Part shown: positions 24,410 through 32,001 of the stretch, one piece after another | How positions within the stretch are numbered: position 1 is the first letter of the stretch | How the letters are laid out: each line of letters starts with the position of its first letter | The notes under the pieces: model-generated | The model's database searches: none | What the model was told of the DNA's origin: nothing | What the model saw: only the letters and a program-made list of their open reading frames with translations | DNA from: Citreicella sp. C3M06 | GTDB taxonomy: Bacteria; Pseudomonadota; Alphaproteobacteria; Rhodobacterales; Rhodobacteraceae | Length of the DNA: 32,001 nt | Reading direction: 5' to 3' | NCBI RefSeq assembly: GCF_018860705.1 | Contig: NZ_JAHKQA010000028.1 | Coordinates: forward strand, 1 to 32,001 | Position numbers and translations under genes: made by a program

Positions 24410-25686
24410 TCCTTTTTACATCCGTCGGGCTGCTTGTGCTGCTCGCCCTGTCGATTCCGGTCGGCATCGTGCTGTTTCTGCTGGGCTTTGGCATCGACGC
24501 CCTGTTCAGCCCGTTTCCGCTGATGCGCGGATTGGGGCAGGTGGTCTGGTCGTCGTCGAACAGCGCGACCTTGATCGCCATTCCGTTCTTTGTGCTGCTG
24601 GGCGAGATCCTCGTACGCTCCGGCGTGGCGCAGCGCACCTATGCGGCGCTGGAATCCTGGGTGTCGTGGCTGCCCGGCGGGTTGATCCACGCCAACATCG
24701 CCACCGCCACGCTGTTTTCGGCCACGTCCGGCTCGTCTGTTGCCACCGCCGCGACCGTGGCATCCGTGGCAACCCCGCAGGCCGAACGGCTGGGCTATGA
24801 CCCCAAACTGTTTTCCGGCGCCATCGCGGCGGGCGGCACGCTGGGCATCATGATCCCGCCGTCGATCAACCTGATCGTCTACGGTTTCCTCACCGAAACC
24901 TCGATCCCCAAGCTGTTTCTGGCGGGGCTGATCCCCGGCTTTGCGCTGGCGCTGCTGTTCATGGTGGTCACCGCGATCTTTTGCATCATCCGCCCGTCGC
25001 TGGGGGGCCCCGGCATTTCGGCCAGTTGGCAGAAGCGCATCAACGGGCTGGTGGATCTGGTGCCGCTGCTGGGGCTGTTCGGCGCCATCGTCGGGTCGAT
25101 CTATGCCGGCTGGGCCACCCCGACCGAGGCCGCCGCCATCGGCGTTGCCATGGCATTCGCCATCGCCGCCACCCAGCGCGCCATCACATGGGAGATGATC
25201 GTCGCCAGCCTCAAGGGCACGATCCGCACCACGTCGATGATCATGCTGGTGGTGATCGGGGCCTATGTGCTGAACTTCGTTCTCACCGCATCGGGCGTCA
25301 GCCGCGCGTTGCAGGAGTTCCTGCAAGGGCTGGGCCTTGGCGCGCTGGCAACGCTGCTGATCATCGTGGTGATGTATATCGTGCTGGGCTTCTTCATCGA
25401 GACCCTGTCGCTGATGGTTGCCACCATTCCGATCGTTGTGCCGATCGTCGAACAGCTGGGCTATGACAAGCTGTGGTTCGGCATCCTGATGATCATCCTT
25501 GTGGAAATGGCGCTGATCACGCCGCCCGTTGGCCTCAACCTGTATGTGGTGCAGGGCGTGCGCAAATCGGGCTCGCTGTTTGACGTCATGCTGGGGGTCA
25601 TCCCCTACGCGCTGGCCATGCTGGTGATGGTGGGCCTGCTCATCGCGTTCCCGGCCATCGCGCTTTATCTTCCCGAACATATCTAG
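24406..25686 (+). CDS. dctM: TRAP transporter large membrane subunit (DctM type)
   Basis: 426 residues, eleven or twelve hydrophobic helices, the standard size of DctM. Family blocks are FFVLLGEILVRSGVAQRTY, SATSGSSVATAATVASV, LGIMIPPSINLIVYGFLTE, GWATPTEAAAIGV and VEMALITPPVGLNLYVVQGV. It is the sodium-driven pore through which the DctP-bound ligand passes. It closes the transporter part of the cluster; the DUF2848 gene follows after 10 bp. Confidence 0.92.
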   Translation: MILFTSVGLLVLLALSIPVGIVLFLLGFGIDALFSPFPLMRGLGQVVWSSSNSATLIAIPFFVLLGEILVRSGVAQRTYAALESWVSWLPGGLIHANIATATLFSATSGSSVATAATVASVATPQAERLGYDPKLFSGAIAAGGTLGIMIPPSINLIVYGFLTETSIPKLFLAGLIPGFALALLFMVVTAIFCIIRPSLGGPGISASWQKRINGLVDLVPLLGLFGAIVGSIYAGWATPTEAAAIGVAMAFAIAATQRAITWEMIVASLKGTIRTTSMIMLVVIGAYVLNFVLTASGVSRALQEFLQGLGLGALATLLIIVVMYIVLGFFIETLSLMVATIPIVVPIVEQLGYDKLWFGILMIILVEMALITPPVGLNLYVVQGVRKSGSLFDVMLGVIPYALAMLVMVGLLIAFPAIALYLPEHI

Positions 25687-25696
25687 GACTTCTGAA

Positions 25697-26350
25697 ATGC
25701 ACGTCTCTTACCTTGGGCAAACCATGCCCCTGTCCGTCGACAGGCTGATCGTCGCCGGCTGGACCGGGCGCGACCACGCTGCCGTCCAGCACCATATCGA
25801 CGAGCTGGCCGAGCTGGGCATTGCCCCGCCGTCGCAGGTGCCGCTGTATTACCGCGTCTCGAACGGGTTGCTCACGCAAGCCCCGGTGATCGACGTTCTG
25901 GGCGAGACCAGCTCGGGCGAGGTCGAACCGTTGTTGATCCGTATGGACGGCAAGCTGTGGCTGGGGTTGGCGTCGGATCATACCGACCGCGAGCTCGAAG
26001 CCTATTCGGTGGCCGCCTCGAAACAAGCCTGCCCCAAGCCCATGGCCGCCGAGGTCTGGGATTTCGACGAGATCTCTGCCGATCTGGACGCGCTGATCCT
26101 GCGCTGCGAGATCTTTGAGAACGGCGACTGGGTCACCTATCAGGACGGCACACTGGCGGCGATCCGACCGCTGGCCGAGCTGATGGCGGGCACCGAATTT
26201 GCCGACGGTACCGCCATGCTCTGCGGCACGCTGGGGGCGATTGGCGGGGTGCGCCCCGCGGCCGAGTACCGCATGATGCTGCATGATCCGGCGCGCGAGC
26301 GCAGCATCACGCTGGAATACAGCGCCCGCACCCTGCCCATCGTGGCATGA
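25697..26350 (+). CDS. DUF2848 protein (fumarylacetoacetase-like fold)
   Basis: 217 residues. Marker stretches are VAGWTGRDHAAVQHHIDELA, IAPPSQVPLYYRVS, LGLASDHTDRELEAYSVAAS, KQACPKPMAAEVW and DGTAMLCGTLGAIGG. The DHTDRE and SKQ-CPKP blocks are those of DUF2848, a family related to fumarylacetoacetate hydrolases that cleave C-C bonds or tautomerise acids with a metal ion. It overlaps the next gene by four bases. The role in this cluster is probably one catabolic step on the imported compound; no member that I know of has a firm assignment. Confidence 0.83.
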   Translation: MHVSYLGQTMPLSVDRLIVAGWTGRDHAAVQHHIDELAELGIAPPSQVPLYYRVSNGLLTQAPVIDVLGETSSGEVEPLLIRMDGKLWLGLASDHTDRELEAYSVAASKQACPKPMAAEVWDFDEISADLDALILRCEIFENGDWVTYQDGTLAAIRPLAELMAGTEFADGTAMLCGTLGAIGGVRPAAEYRMMLHDPARERSITLEYSARTLPIVA

Positions 26351-27504
26351 CTCCGCGCCCGCCCCATGATTTCAGCGCCCGCCGCGCGGCGCTGTGGCAG
26401 GCGCTGCAGGCCGATGCCATTCTGGTCTTCGGCTATGGCGATGCGTTGGGGGCGGGCAGCGCATCGCATGGGGCGATGCGCTATCTGACCGGCTGGAACA
26501 GCCATGAGGCGCAAAGCCTTGCGATCCTGACCCCAGAGGGCTGCCGCCTGCTGATCGGCAGCCCGTTCCTTGCGCCGCCCACCGGGCTTGACGCCGCCGC
26601 TCTGCCTGCCAGCGGCTGGGGCGCAAGCATTGCCGCCCAGCTTGGCACGGCCCGCAAATTGGCAACGGTGGGCTTTGGCGAGATGCCGCAAGCGACATTT
26701 GAAAGCCTGCGCGCCGCGTTGGGGCCCGCCACACTGACCCCCGCCGATGCCATCCTGTCGCGTCTGCGGGCGATCAAGCACCGATCCGAGGTCGCCGCGA
26801 TGCAGGCCGGAGCGGCGCTATGCGACGATCTGTTCGACCGTCTGCCGCAGCTGTTGCGCCGGGGCGAGCCGGTCTGGAAAACCCAGACCCGGCTTGAAAC
26901 CCACGCGAAGCTTGAGGGCGCTGAATACTGCCGCACATGGCTGACGGTGCGCGCCGCGGCGGATCGCCCGCGCTATTGGCCCGAGGAAAACCGCGACACC
27001 CCGAAACACGGCGATCAGGTATTGTTCGGCATCGCGCTGACCGTCGATGGCTATTGGGCGCATGGCATCCGCATGGGCGCAATGGGGCAGATCGCCCCCG
27101 ATCACCAAACGCTCTGGCAGATCGCCGAAGACGCGCTGATTGCTGCGCAAACCGCGCTGACACCGGGCCAGCTAGTGCAGGACGTCGAAGCCGCCATCTC
27201 GGATGTGGTTGTGCCGCGCAGCGCGCATTGGCCGGGTGTGCAGCGGTTTCGCGGTGGCCACGGGCTTGGCCTCTCCTACGAAGAGCCGCTCTTGTCTGGC
27301 GCATTCCCCCAGCATTGGGGGCCGGAGGCATTTCGCGATTGCCCCCCTCTGCCGGTGGCTGTTGAATGCGCCATGATGTTAGAATTGCACCCCAATCTGT
27401 TCGTGCCGGGCCTTGGCGGCGCCGCGCTTGGCGAGATGATGCTCACCGAGCCGGGCGGCGCACGCCCCTTGCTGCACTTCCCCCGGCAGATGTTCGTGGT
27501 ATGA
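26347..27504 (+). CDS. M24 (creatinase/prolidase fold) protein lacking two metal aspartates
   Basis: 385 residues: an N-terminal creatinase-type domain (about 1-140) and a pita-bread domain. In metal-dependent M24 peptidases the five ligands are Asp, Asp, His, Glu, Glu. Here the first Asp position is Gly228 (VLFGIALTVDGY, expected V-D-x-G) and the second is His239 (YWAHGIR, expected D-x-T-R). His305 (GGHGLGL), Glu346 (LELHP) and Glu363 remain. The loss points away from peptidase activity and toward a metal-free hydrolase of creatinase type, or another chemistry. It overlaps the DUF2848 gene by four bases. Substrate unknown. Confidence 0.82.
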   Translation: MTPRPPHDFSARRAALWQALQADAILVFGYGDALGAGSASHGAMRYLTGWNSHEAQSLAILTPEGCRLLIGSPFLAPPTGLDAAALPASGWGASIAAQLGTARKLATVGFGEMPQATFESLRAALGPATLTPADAILSRLRAIKHRSEVAAMQAGAALCDDLFDRLPQLLRRGEPVWKTQTRLETHAKLEGAEYCRTWLTVRAAADRPRYWPEENRDTPKHGDQVLFGIALTVDGYWAHGIRMGAMGQIAPDHQTLWQIAEDALIAAQTALTPGQLVQDVEAAISDVVVPRSAHWPGVQRFRGGHGLGLSYEEPLLSGAFPQHWGPEAFRDCPPLPVAVECAMMLELHPNLFVPGLGGAALGEMMLTEPGGARPLLHFPRQMFVV

Positions 27505-27535
27505 GCCAGACCATGCAGCCAAAGGACCGGGCGCA

Positions 27536-28405
27536 ATGACACTGGATCAGCTGATCACCTTTCTCTGGGTGTCGCGCCTTGGCGGTGTGCGCCGCGCCGC
27601 GCAGGAAATGAACATCTCGCAGCCCGCTGTATCCGGGCGCATCGCGGCGCTGGAACAATCCTTGGGCACGCGGCTGTTCGATCGTGCCCAACGCGGCGTG
27701 ACCCTGACCAAAAAGGGCGTGTTGCTGCGCGATTATTCGGAAAAGATCCTCGATCTGGTCGAGGGCATCAAGGCCGATATCATCCCCGCCGAAGCCGAGG
27801 ACAGCCTGTTGCGCGTCGGCGTCGCGGAAACCATCGTGCAGCTCTGGCTGCCGAAATTCCTGTCGGCGCTGTATGAATCCTATCCCAAGATCCGGGTCGA
27901 GATCGTTGTCGATGTGTCGGTCAACCTGCGCCAGCAACTGCTGGAACGCAATATCGACCTGGCGCTGCTGATGGGGCCGATTTCGGATTACACGGTCGAC
28001 AATATCGACCTGCCCAAGGTGGCGCTGACCTGGTTCAAACCCGCCGGGCGCCCCGATCCGGATCTGCGCCATTCGCCCGTGGTGACCTATAATCGCAACT
28101 CGCGCCCTTACCGCGATTTGCGCCGCCAGATGATCGACCGCTATGGCCATTCCACCCAGCTGTTTCCGACCAGCTCCATTCACGCCGGGCTGGAGATGGT
28201 CGCAACGGGCATCGGCGTCGGGCTGTTCCCGCATCAATTCGCCGAGCAATTCGTCAAACAGGGCCGGATCGCGCCGTTCGATCCGGGCTGGAAGCTCGAT
28301 GACCTCGGGTTCACCGCATCCTTTCTGGGCGATCCGCGCAACGAGCTTTGCGCCCGCGCCGCCAATATCGCCGTGGCCTGCGCCACGAATTATCTGAAAG
28401 AGTAG
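27536..28405 (+). CDS. LysR-family regulator of the catabolic cluster
   Basis: 289 residues, with AAAGGA upstream of the ATG. The winged helix-turn-helix (about 1-60) has FLWVSRLGGVRRAAQEMNIS, QPAVSGRIAALEQSLGTRLF. The effector domain has LLRVGVAETIVQLWLPKFL, LYESYPKIRVEIVVDVSVNL and GLEMVATGIGVGLFPHQFAEQF. It lies inside the unit, 31 bp after the M24 gene and 4 bp before the amidase, on the same strand, so it would be co-transcribed with what it likely controls. The dyad at 21868-21892 is a candidate target. Confidence 0.9.
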   Translation: MTLDQLITFLWVSRLGGVRRAAQEMNISQPAVSGRIAALEQSLGTRLFDRAQRGVTLTKKGVLLRDYSEKILDLVEGIKADIIPAEAEDSLLRVGVAETIVQLWLPKFLSALYESYPKIRVEIVVDVSVNLRQQLLERNIDLALLMGPISDYTVDNIDLPKVALTWFKPAGRPDPDLRHSPVVTYNRNSRPYRDLRRQMIDRYGHSTQLFPTSSIHAGLEMVATGIGVGLFPHQFAEQFVKQGRIAPFDPGWKLDDLGFTASFLGDPRNELCARAANIAVACATNYLKE

Positions 28406-28409
28406 CCCC

Positions 28410-29675
28410 ATGCCCAAAGCCTTCCCATGGTCGGCAGCGACCGCAATCGCCCGCCTGCAAGACATTCAGACCCGCATCAAGACCAACGCGCCCGGCACGC
28501 AGAACGTCTATACCCACCTGTTCGATGAGCCCGCCACAGATCTGCCAGACACCGCGCTCGCCGGTGCGCTGGTGTCGATCAAGGATTTGCTCGACGTCAA
28601 GGGCCACGTCACCCACGCGGGCACCACCTTCATGAGGGACAATGCCCCCGCGACCAAAGACGCCGACGTGGTGGCGGCCCTGCGCGCACAGGGCTGCGTG
28701 CTGGTCGGGCATACCAACATGACCGAACTGGCTTATTCGGGGCTTGGCCTCAATCCGCATTACGGCACGCCGGAAAATGCACTCTACCCCGGCTGCATTC
28801 CGGGCGGGTCGACCTCGGGCGGCGCGGTGAGCGTGGCGCAGGGGCTGGCGGATGTGGCCATCGGCACCGATACGGGCGGATCGCTCCGCATCCCGGCGGC
28901 GTTCAACGGCATCACCGGGTTCAAGCCCAGTCAGTCGAGTCTGTCTCAGACAGGCTGCCGCCCGCTGTCGCGCAGCTTAGACAGCATCGGCCCCATGGCG
29001 CGCGATGTCGCCACCTGCCGCGCCGTCTGGCAGGCCATTGCAACGCCGCAGGCCGACACGCTGGCGATCAGACCGGAATTCGTCATCCCCGAGAATTTCG
29101 GCATGGACGACCTTGATCCGGCGGTGCGCGCCGGATTTGATGCGGCGGTGGCGCTGCTCCGCGAGGCGGGGTTCACAGTCAGCACGCACAGCTTCGCCGC
29201 GCTGGAGTCGATGAAATCCCTTGCCGTCTGGCAGTTTTCCTCCGTCGAAAGCCGGGCCGAATACGAAGATGCCTTCCAGACACGGTCCGACAGCCTTGAC
29301 CCCCGCGTCGCCTCGCGGATGGCCCGCGCCGATGAGGCGACGGCCGTGAGCTACCGCCAGACCCTGAACCTGCGCAACGATTTGATCGCGGCCTTCGATG
29401 CGGAACTGGACGGGCGCGCGCTGCTGATGCCAACCGTGCCGATCCTGCCGCCCCGCTTTGACGCGGTGCAGGACGATGCGGATTTCGGGCGTATCAACCT
29501 GCAAGCCCTGCGCAACCCGACCATCGCCAATGTCATGAACGGGTGCAGCATTTCGCTGCCCTTTGCCCATGCGGGCGACACCATCGGGGTCATGCTGATC
29601 GCCTCCGGACACAGCGATCCGGCCCTTCTGGATCTGGCCGAGCGCTGCGAAACGCTTTTTCAGGGCGACAGCTGA
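28410..29675 (+). CDS. Amidase (amidase signature family)
   Basis: 421 residues. The amidase-signature triad is complete: Lys58 in LVSIKDLLDVKG, cis-Ser134 in GGSTSGGAVSV and nucleophile Ser158 in TDTGGSLRIPAAFNG, 24 residues apart as is usual. The C-terminal part has ALLMPTVPILPPRFDAV, and a conserved NVMNGCSISLPFAHAGDTIGVMLIA end (quoted in parts: NGCSISLP). These enzymes release ammonia or an amine from an amide. It is the last gene of the cluster; its presence suggests that the imported compound or an intermediate carries an amide. Specificity is not predictable from sequence. Confidence 0.92.
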   Translation: MPKAFPWSAATAIARLQDIQTRIKTNAPGTQNVYTHLFDEPATDLPDTALAGALVSIKDLLDVKGHVTHAGTTFMRDNAPATKDADVVAALRAQGCVLVGHTNMTELAYSGLGLNPHYGTPENALYPGCIPGGSTSGGAVSVAQGLADVAIGTDTGGSLRIPAAFNGITGFKPSQSSLSQTGCRPLSRSLDSIGPMARDVATCRAVWQAIATPQADTLAIRPEFVIPENFGMDDLDPAVRAGFDAAVALLREAGFTVSTHSFAALESMKSLAVWQFSSVESRAEYEDAFQTRSDSLDPRVASRMARADEATAVSYRQTLNLRNDLIAAFDAELDGRALLMPTVPILPPRFDAVQDDADFGRINLQALRNPTIANVMNGCSISLPFAHAGDTIGVMLIASGHSDPALLDLAERCETLFQGDS

Positions 29676-29693
29676 CGGCGCAAGCGCTGGACC

Positions 29694-29716
29694 CCCTCCC
29701 GTTCAAGGCGGGAGGG
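29694..29716 (+). terminator. Hairpin after the amidase gene, possible terminator
   Basis: A perfect 8-bp stem CCCTCCCG/CGGGAGGG with loop TTCAAGG, 19 bases after the stop codon. There is no T tract behind it, so a strictly Rho-independent role is uncertain. Confidence 0.55.
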
Positions 29717-29758
29717 CGGCGGTGCCTCGCATCGGGCCGTTTCAAGCCCGGTCAGATG

Positions 29759-29784
29759 CGCCGCCGCCGCCGCCGCCGCCGCCG
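29759..29784. repeat. Trinucleotide tract (CGC/CCG)n
   Basis: About 26 bases of uninterrupted CGC repeats (nearly nine units), noncoding as far as I can see. Such tracts are prone to length variation. Confidence 0.9.
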
Positions 29785-29958
29785 ATAAGAACCCAGATCT
29801 GACCGGGCCCGTCGACAACAGATGCCCCCAATTCCAACACCGGCCTGTCACCTTCGGTGCGAGCAAGTAAGTTGAAAGCTGGAAACCTCACCGGCAGTGC
29901 TGCAAGACTCGGACATCCAGGATGATTCACGTCACGATTCCAGGTACTTACACGCCCT
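29785..29958. other. Short stretch at the left border of the second IS graveyard
   Basis: No recognised gene. A minus-strand open frame reading into the trinucleotide tract gives a Gly run and is not convincing. The IS5 remnant begins near 29959. Confidence 0.4.
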
Positions 29959-30046
29959 TCCTGAGCAAGCGGTGCCCCGCCCGCTATCGCACGCCTTACA
30001 GGTCCAGCAACAAGGCATCACTACTCAAGCGGGGTTTCTGCTGATC

Positions 30047-30084
30047 CACTGCCCGGCAGCACAAGCTGTGCATGTGCGAGAGGG
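30047..30084 (+). repeat. Palindromic element copy 8 (38 bp)
   Basis: CACTGCCCGGCAG, a shortened GCAC...GTGC hairpin, and GAGAGGG. It lies exactly between the IS5 codons for FLLI (ATC) and WVDKEM (TGG). Confidence 0.8.
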
Positions 30085-30175
30085 TGGGTCGACAAGGAAA
30101 TGATCTGGCACGCGCCGCAGGGTGGGCAGCCCGGGCGTCGGTGTTTTGCGATGCTGCGATACAATTGTGCTCGCC

Positions 30176-30216
30176 CACTGTCCGGCAGGGCATTGGACAA
30201 CAATTTCCCAAGAGGC
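30176..30216 (+). repeat. Palindromic element copy 9 (41 bp)
   Basis: CACTGTCCGGCAG, stem GGGC-ATTG, loop GACAA, CAAT-TT-CCC, tail AAGAGGC (diverged). It interrupts the IS5 transposase between DAAIQLC and IKGLLKLP. Confidence 0.75.
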
Positions 30217-30324
30217 GATCAAGGGCCTACTCAAACTGCCGGTACGCCCGACCGCCGGGGTGGGGCGAGCCTGCTGTATCTGGCGGGCCTTGCCAGAAGC
30301 CCAGACAGTTCTAGTCGTTGGCAA

Positions 30325-30365
30325 GCGCCCGCGAGGGTCATGCGCCGCATGGTCCCAAAAGACGG
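30325..30365 (+). repeat. Palindromic element copy 10 (diverged)
   Basis: GCGCCCGCGA replaces the usual left part. Hairpin GGGT-CATGC, loop GCC, GCATG-GT-CCC, then AAAAGACG. It closely resembles copy 11 in the stem. It marks the point where the IS5 transposase jumps from its N-terminal to its C-terminal part. Confidence 0.6.
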
Positions 30366-30634
30366 GGCGCCCGTGCGGGGCGTGGTTGCCGTTGCGAAAT
30401 GCCTCCTCGAGCAGACAGCTTGGTGGCCACTCCACCCTACACCGGCAGCGTGGAAGTAAGTACCCCACGTCCTCGGACGCTACCCCATGGTGGGCACTCG
30501 GTCCGCACAAGCGGTACGCGTATACAATTCTTATGTACTGATCCCAAGTCACTGCGATGTCGAAGAAAACAGTGAGTAACGCAAACACCGACCACTGAGC
30601 TGCAGCCCATCTTCTGGACAGTTTCTGGTGTAGA

Positions 30635-31590
30635 TTAAGCTACTCTCTCCCCCTGCCGGTCGGTTTCGATTTGGTTGACGTAGACCACGGCGGGCGGCTG
30701 TCCGCCATGGGCGGCGTGAGGCCGCTGCTGGTTGCAGAAAGCGATCCATCGGCCAGCGCCGGCCTTGGCCTGCGCGTCGGTCTCCCCGGCGAGCAGGTAG
30801 ACGCACTCAGACTTCACAGTTCGCAGAGACGCGCGATGAAGATGTTGTCGAGGCAGCGGCCTTTCCCGTCCATTGAGATCATGGCACCGATGCGTTTCAG
30901 TCGGTCGCTCCAGGCGAAGGATGTGAGCTGCGCGCCCTGATCGCTGTTCATGATCTCTGGCGGGCCAAAGCCGGTGAACCGCCTCGTTTAAGAAGTCCGC
31001 CTCCAGCGTGTTCGAGATGCGCCAGGCCAGCACCTTGCGGGTGAACCAGCCATGATGGCGACCAGGGAGAGGACGCCTCGTCGCATCGGCAGACAGGGGA
31101 GGTCGGCGCACCGTTGCCCGGAAAGGTCATGCGCAGCATGATCCCAAGAGGAGAACCTGGTTGGGCCGATCGACCCGCAGGCCGCCTAGCAGGCAGGGGC
31201 AGTACCCCGTCGCGTGCTTGCTGGTGTTGGGCTTCCGGTAGATCGGTATCAGGCGCCGGATGCGCTCACGTTCACCGGGTGGCCTTGGTTCTTCAGGTGC
31301 CATCTGCTGGATGCCGTAGAACGGCGTTTCCAGAAATTGCTGGTCGAGCAGTTGCATGAGCGCCAAGTTCACTGCGGTCTCGCGCTGCGGTGCGCGGTAG
31401 AGCGACGGCCGCGAGATCGACAGCAGGCGGCATTGCGCCCCGCCCAAAAGCGTGGGGTGAGAGCGTTCGATCATCCCGTGCCTCGCTTGCCGGTCCAGGG
31501 CGAGTGCCCTCGTGACAAAAAATCGTTGGCGACTGCATTGGCGGGTTCTCTCGGGTCGATGGCGTTCACCCGCCTATTCACCCGATCTTG
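30635..31590 (-). pseudogene. IS3-family transposase, second type, frameshifted and interrupted
   Basis: On the minus strand, a tail of OrfA (ANAVANDFLSRGHSPWTGKR) leads into OrfB: MIERSHPTLLGGAQCRLLSI, LDQQFLETPFYGIQQM, IPIYRKPNTSKHATG, LLGGLRVDRPNQV. A palindromic repeat interrupts there, followed by CADLPCLPMRRGVL, then with frame changes FTRKVLAWRISNTLEADF, FGPPEIMNSDQGAQLTSFAW, RIGAMISMDGKGRCLDNIFI and finally GRWIAFCNQQRPHAAHGGQP, ending ERVA and TAA at 30635-30637. The DDE residues are traceable, but several frameshifts make it inactive. It is a different IS3 subgroup from the element at 754-1947. TGGACAGTTTCTGG near 30616 may be its right end. Confidence 0.82.
31109..31149 (+). repeat. 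Palindromic element copy 11 (diverged, about 41 bp)
   Basis: CACCGTTGCCCGGAAA at the left, stem GGT-CATGC, loop GCA, GCATG-A-T-CC, then CAAGAGGAG. It separates RVDRPNQV from CADLPCLPM (expected NQVWCADLTYLPM) in the IS3 OrfB. Confidence 0.75.
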
Positions 31591-31652
31591 ACGTGCAGTG
31601 GGGAGTGTCCTGAAGTCTGTGTATCTGGCGCGGCCCATGCGGTTTGGGATAC

Positions 31653-31905
31653 TCAAGCGGCGAAGCGCTCGCCAAACATTATGGCGAATTGATTGGGGGC
31701 GGCAAACCATTCCCTGACATTTTGGCCGTCCTTCGCAAATTTGTGGATGGCGAGGTAGATCGGCTTGGTCTCTGCCTCGTCAGTCGGGAAGTATCCCCGC
31801 GTTTTGATGGATTTCCGGATCACGCGGTTCAGACTTTCTATGGCATTCGTGGTGTCGAGAATTTTGAGGATCGCTGGAGCGAAGGCAAAGAATGGGATCT
31901 CTTCC
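31653..31905 (-). pseudogene. IS256-family transposase C-terminal fragment
   Basis: Minus strand: QEEIPFFAFAPAILKILDTT, NAIESLNRVIRKSIKTRGYF, PTDEAETKPIYLAIHKFAKD, GQNVREWFAAPNQFAIMFGE, RFAA, then TGA at 31653-31655. This is the well-conserved end of IS256/Mutator-type transposases (TTNAIESLNRVIRK, IMFGERF). A TAA in frame just before QEEIP, and the lack of family sequence beyond it, show that the N-terminal part is missing. The last 96 bases of the window contain nothing I can assign. Confidence 0.85.
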
Positions 31906-32001
31906 TGTTAGGCCCCGAGGCCAAGCCGGGGCGATAGATGCGTGTTTCCCGGCCCATTTTCCCTCGAAAGCATCATTCTCGGCCTAGGGTCAGGATGCAT
32001 T

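Larger units (their letters stand above)
29959..30470 (+). pseudogene. IS5-family transposase, degenerate, with internal deletion
   Basis: Plus-strand pieces in shifting frames: SKRCPARYRTPYRSSNKASL, LKRG, FLLI, then a palindromic repeat, WVDKEMIWHAP, VFCDAAIQLC, a second repeat, IKGLLKLPVRPTAGVG, SLLYLAGLARSPDSSSRWQAP, a third repeat, and KTGRPC-GAWLPLRNASS with a tail resembling GYHRxSRVExK. Compared with IS5 transposases (IWVDKEM, DAAIQLCLTIKVLFKLPLRQTAG, LLRLAGLDWSVPDYSTLCRRQ, KNGRPWK), the order is right, but the whole DDE middle between CRRQ and KNGRPW, some 150 codons, is missing at the third repeat. The tail assignment is tentative. Confidence 0.7.

Noticed and set aside
29742-29930. 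A minus-strand small protein with a run of eight Gly residues
   Set aside because: The Gly run is the translation of the CGC tract; no start signal or homology is visible.

Overview
The window reads as chromosome of a GC-rich marine-type alphaproteobacterium, most likely Rhodobacteraceae (roseobacter group). The evidence is the GC-rich codon use, the TRAP transporter cluster, and LysR, DUF481 and DUF2848 proteins of types I associate with that family. This placement is an inference from gene content; there is no rRNA or marker gene here.

Layout. (1) Bases 1-2970 are an insertion-sequence graveyard. An IS110 transposase gene on the minus strand (about 682-2806) is split by a 41-bp palindromic element, and that element is itself split by a 1194-bp IS3-family (IS407-like) element (754-1947) flanked by a 4-bp target duplication. 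The IS3 element carries five more copies of the palindromic element. (2) 2982-15473 is an efflux and envelope block: a tetR-family repressor, a divergent RND tripartite pump (adaptor, inner-membrane pump, outer-membrane lipoprotein), a DUF1499 membrane protein, a heterodimeric ABC exporter, a secreted lectin-like protein and a secreted YHYH-domain protein. (3) 15518-21900 is mixed: IS5 and IS21 debris, a LysR regulator, a DUF481 outer-membrane protein with a clear terminator, an SLC13-type permease, and a decayed MacA/MacB-like pair. (4) 21959-29675 is a compact catabolic cluster: DUF1445 protein, TRAP transporter P-Q-M, DUF2848 protein, degenerate M24 (creatinase/prolidase fold) protein, LysR regulator and amidase. 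It probably imports and hydrolyses an amide-bearing or lactam-type organic acid that I cannot identify. (5) 29694-32001 is a second IS graveyard (IS5, IS3 and IS256 remnants), again carrying the palindromic element.

The most unusual signal is this short element of 37-43 bp: CACTGCCCGGCAG, then a hairpin with a G(C/A)A triloop and a one-base bulge, then GAGAGGG. I count eleven copies, one of them half and one split. All lie in or directly against transposase genes of the IS110, IS3 and IS5 families, and I see none in the roughly 26.7 kb of other sequence between the two graveyards. The stems differ between copies with compensating changes. Several insertions look exact to the base when compared with the expected transposase reading frame, and three copies sit where a large piece of the transposase is missing. 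I do not recognise it as a named repeat family.
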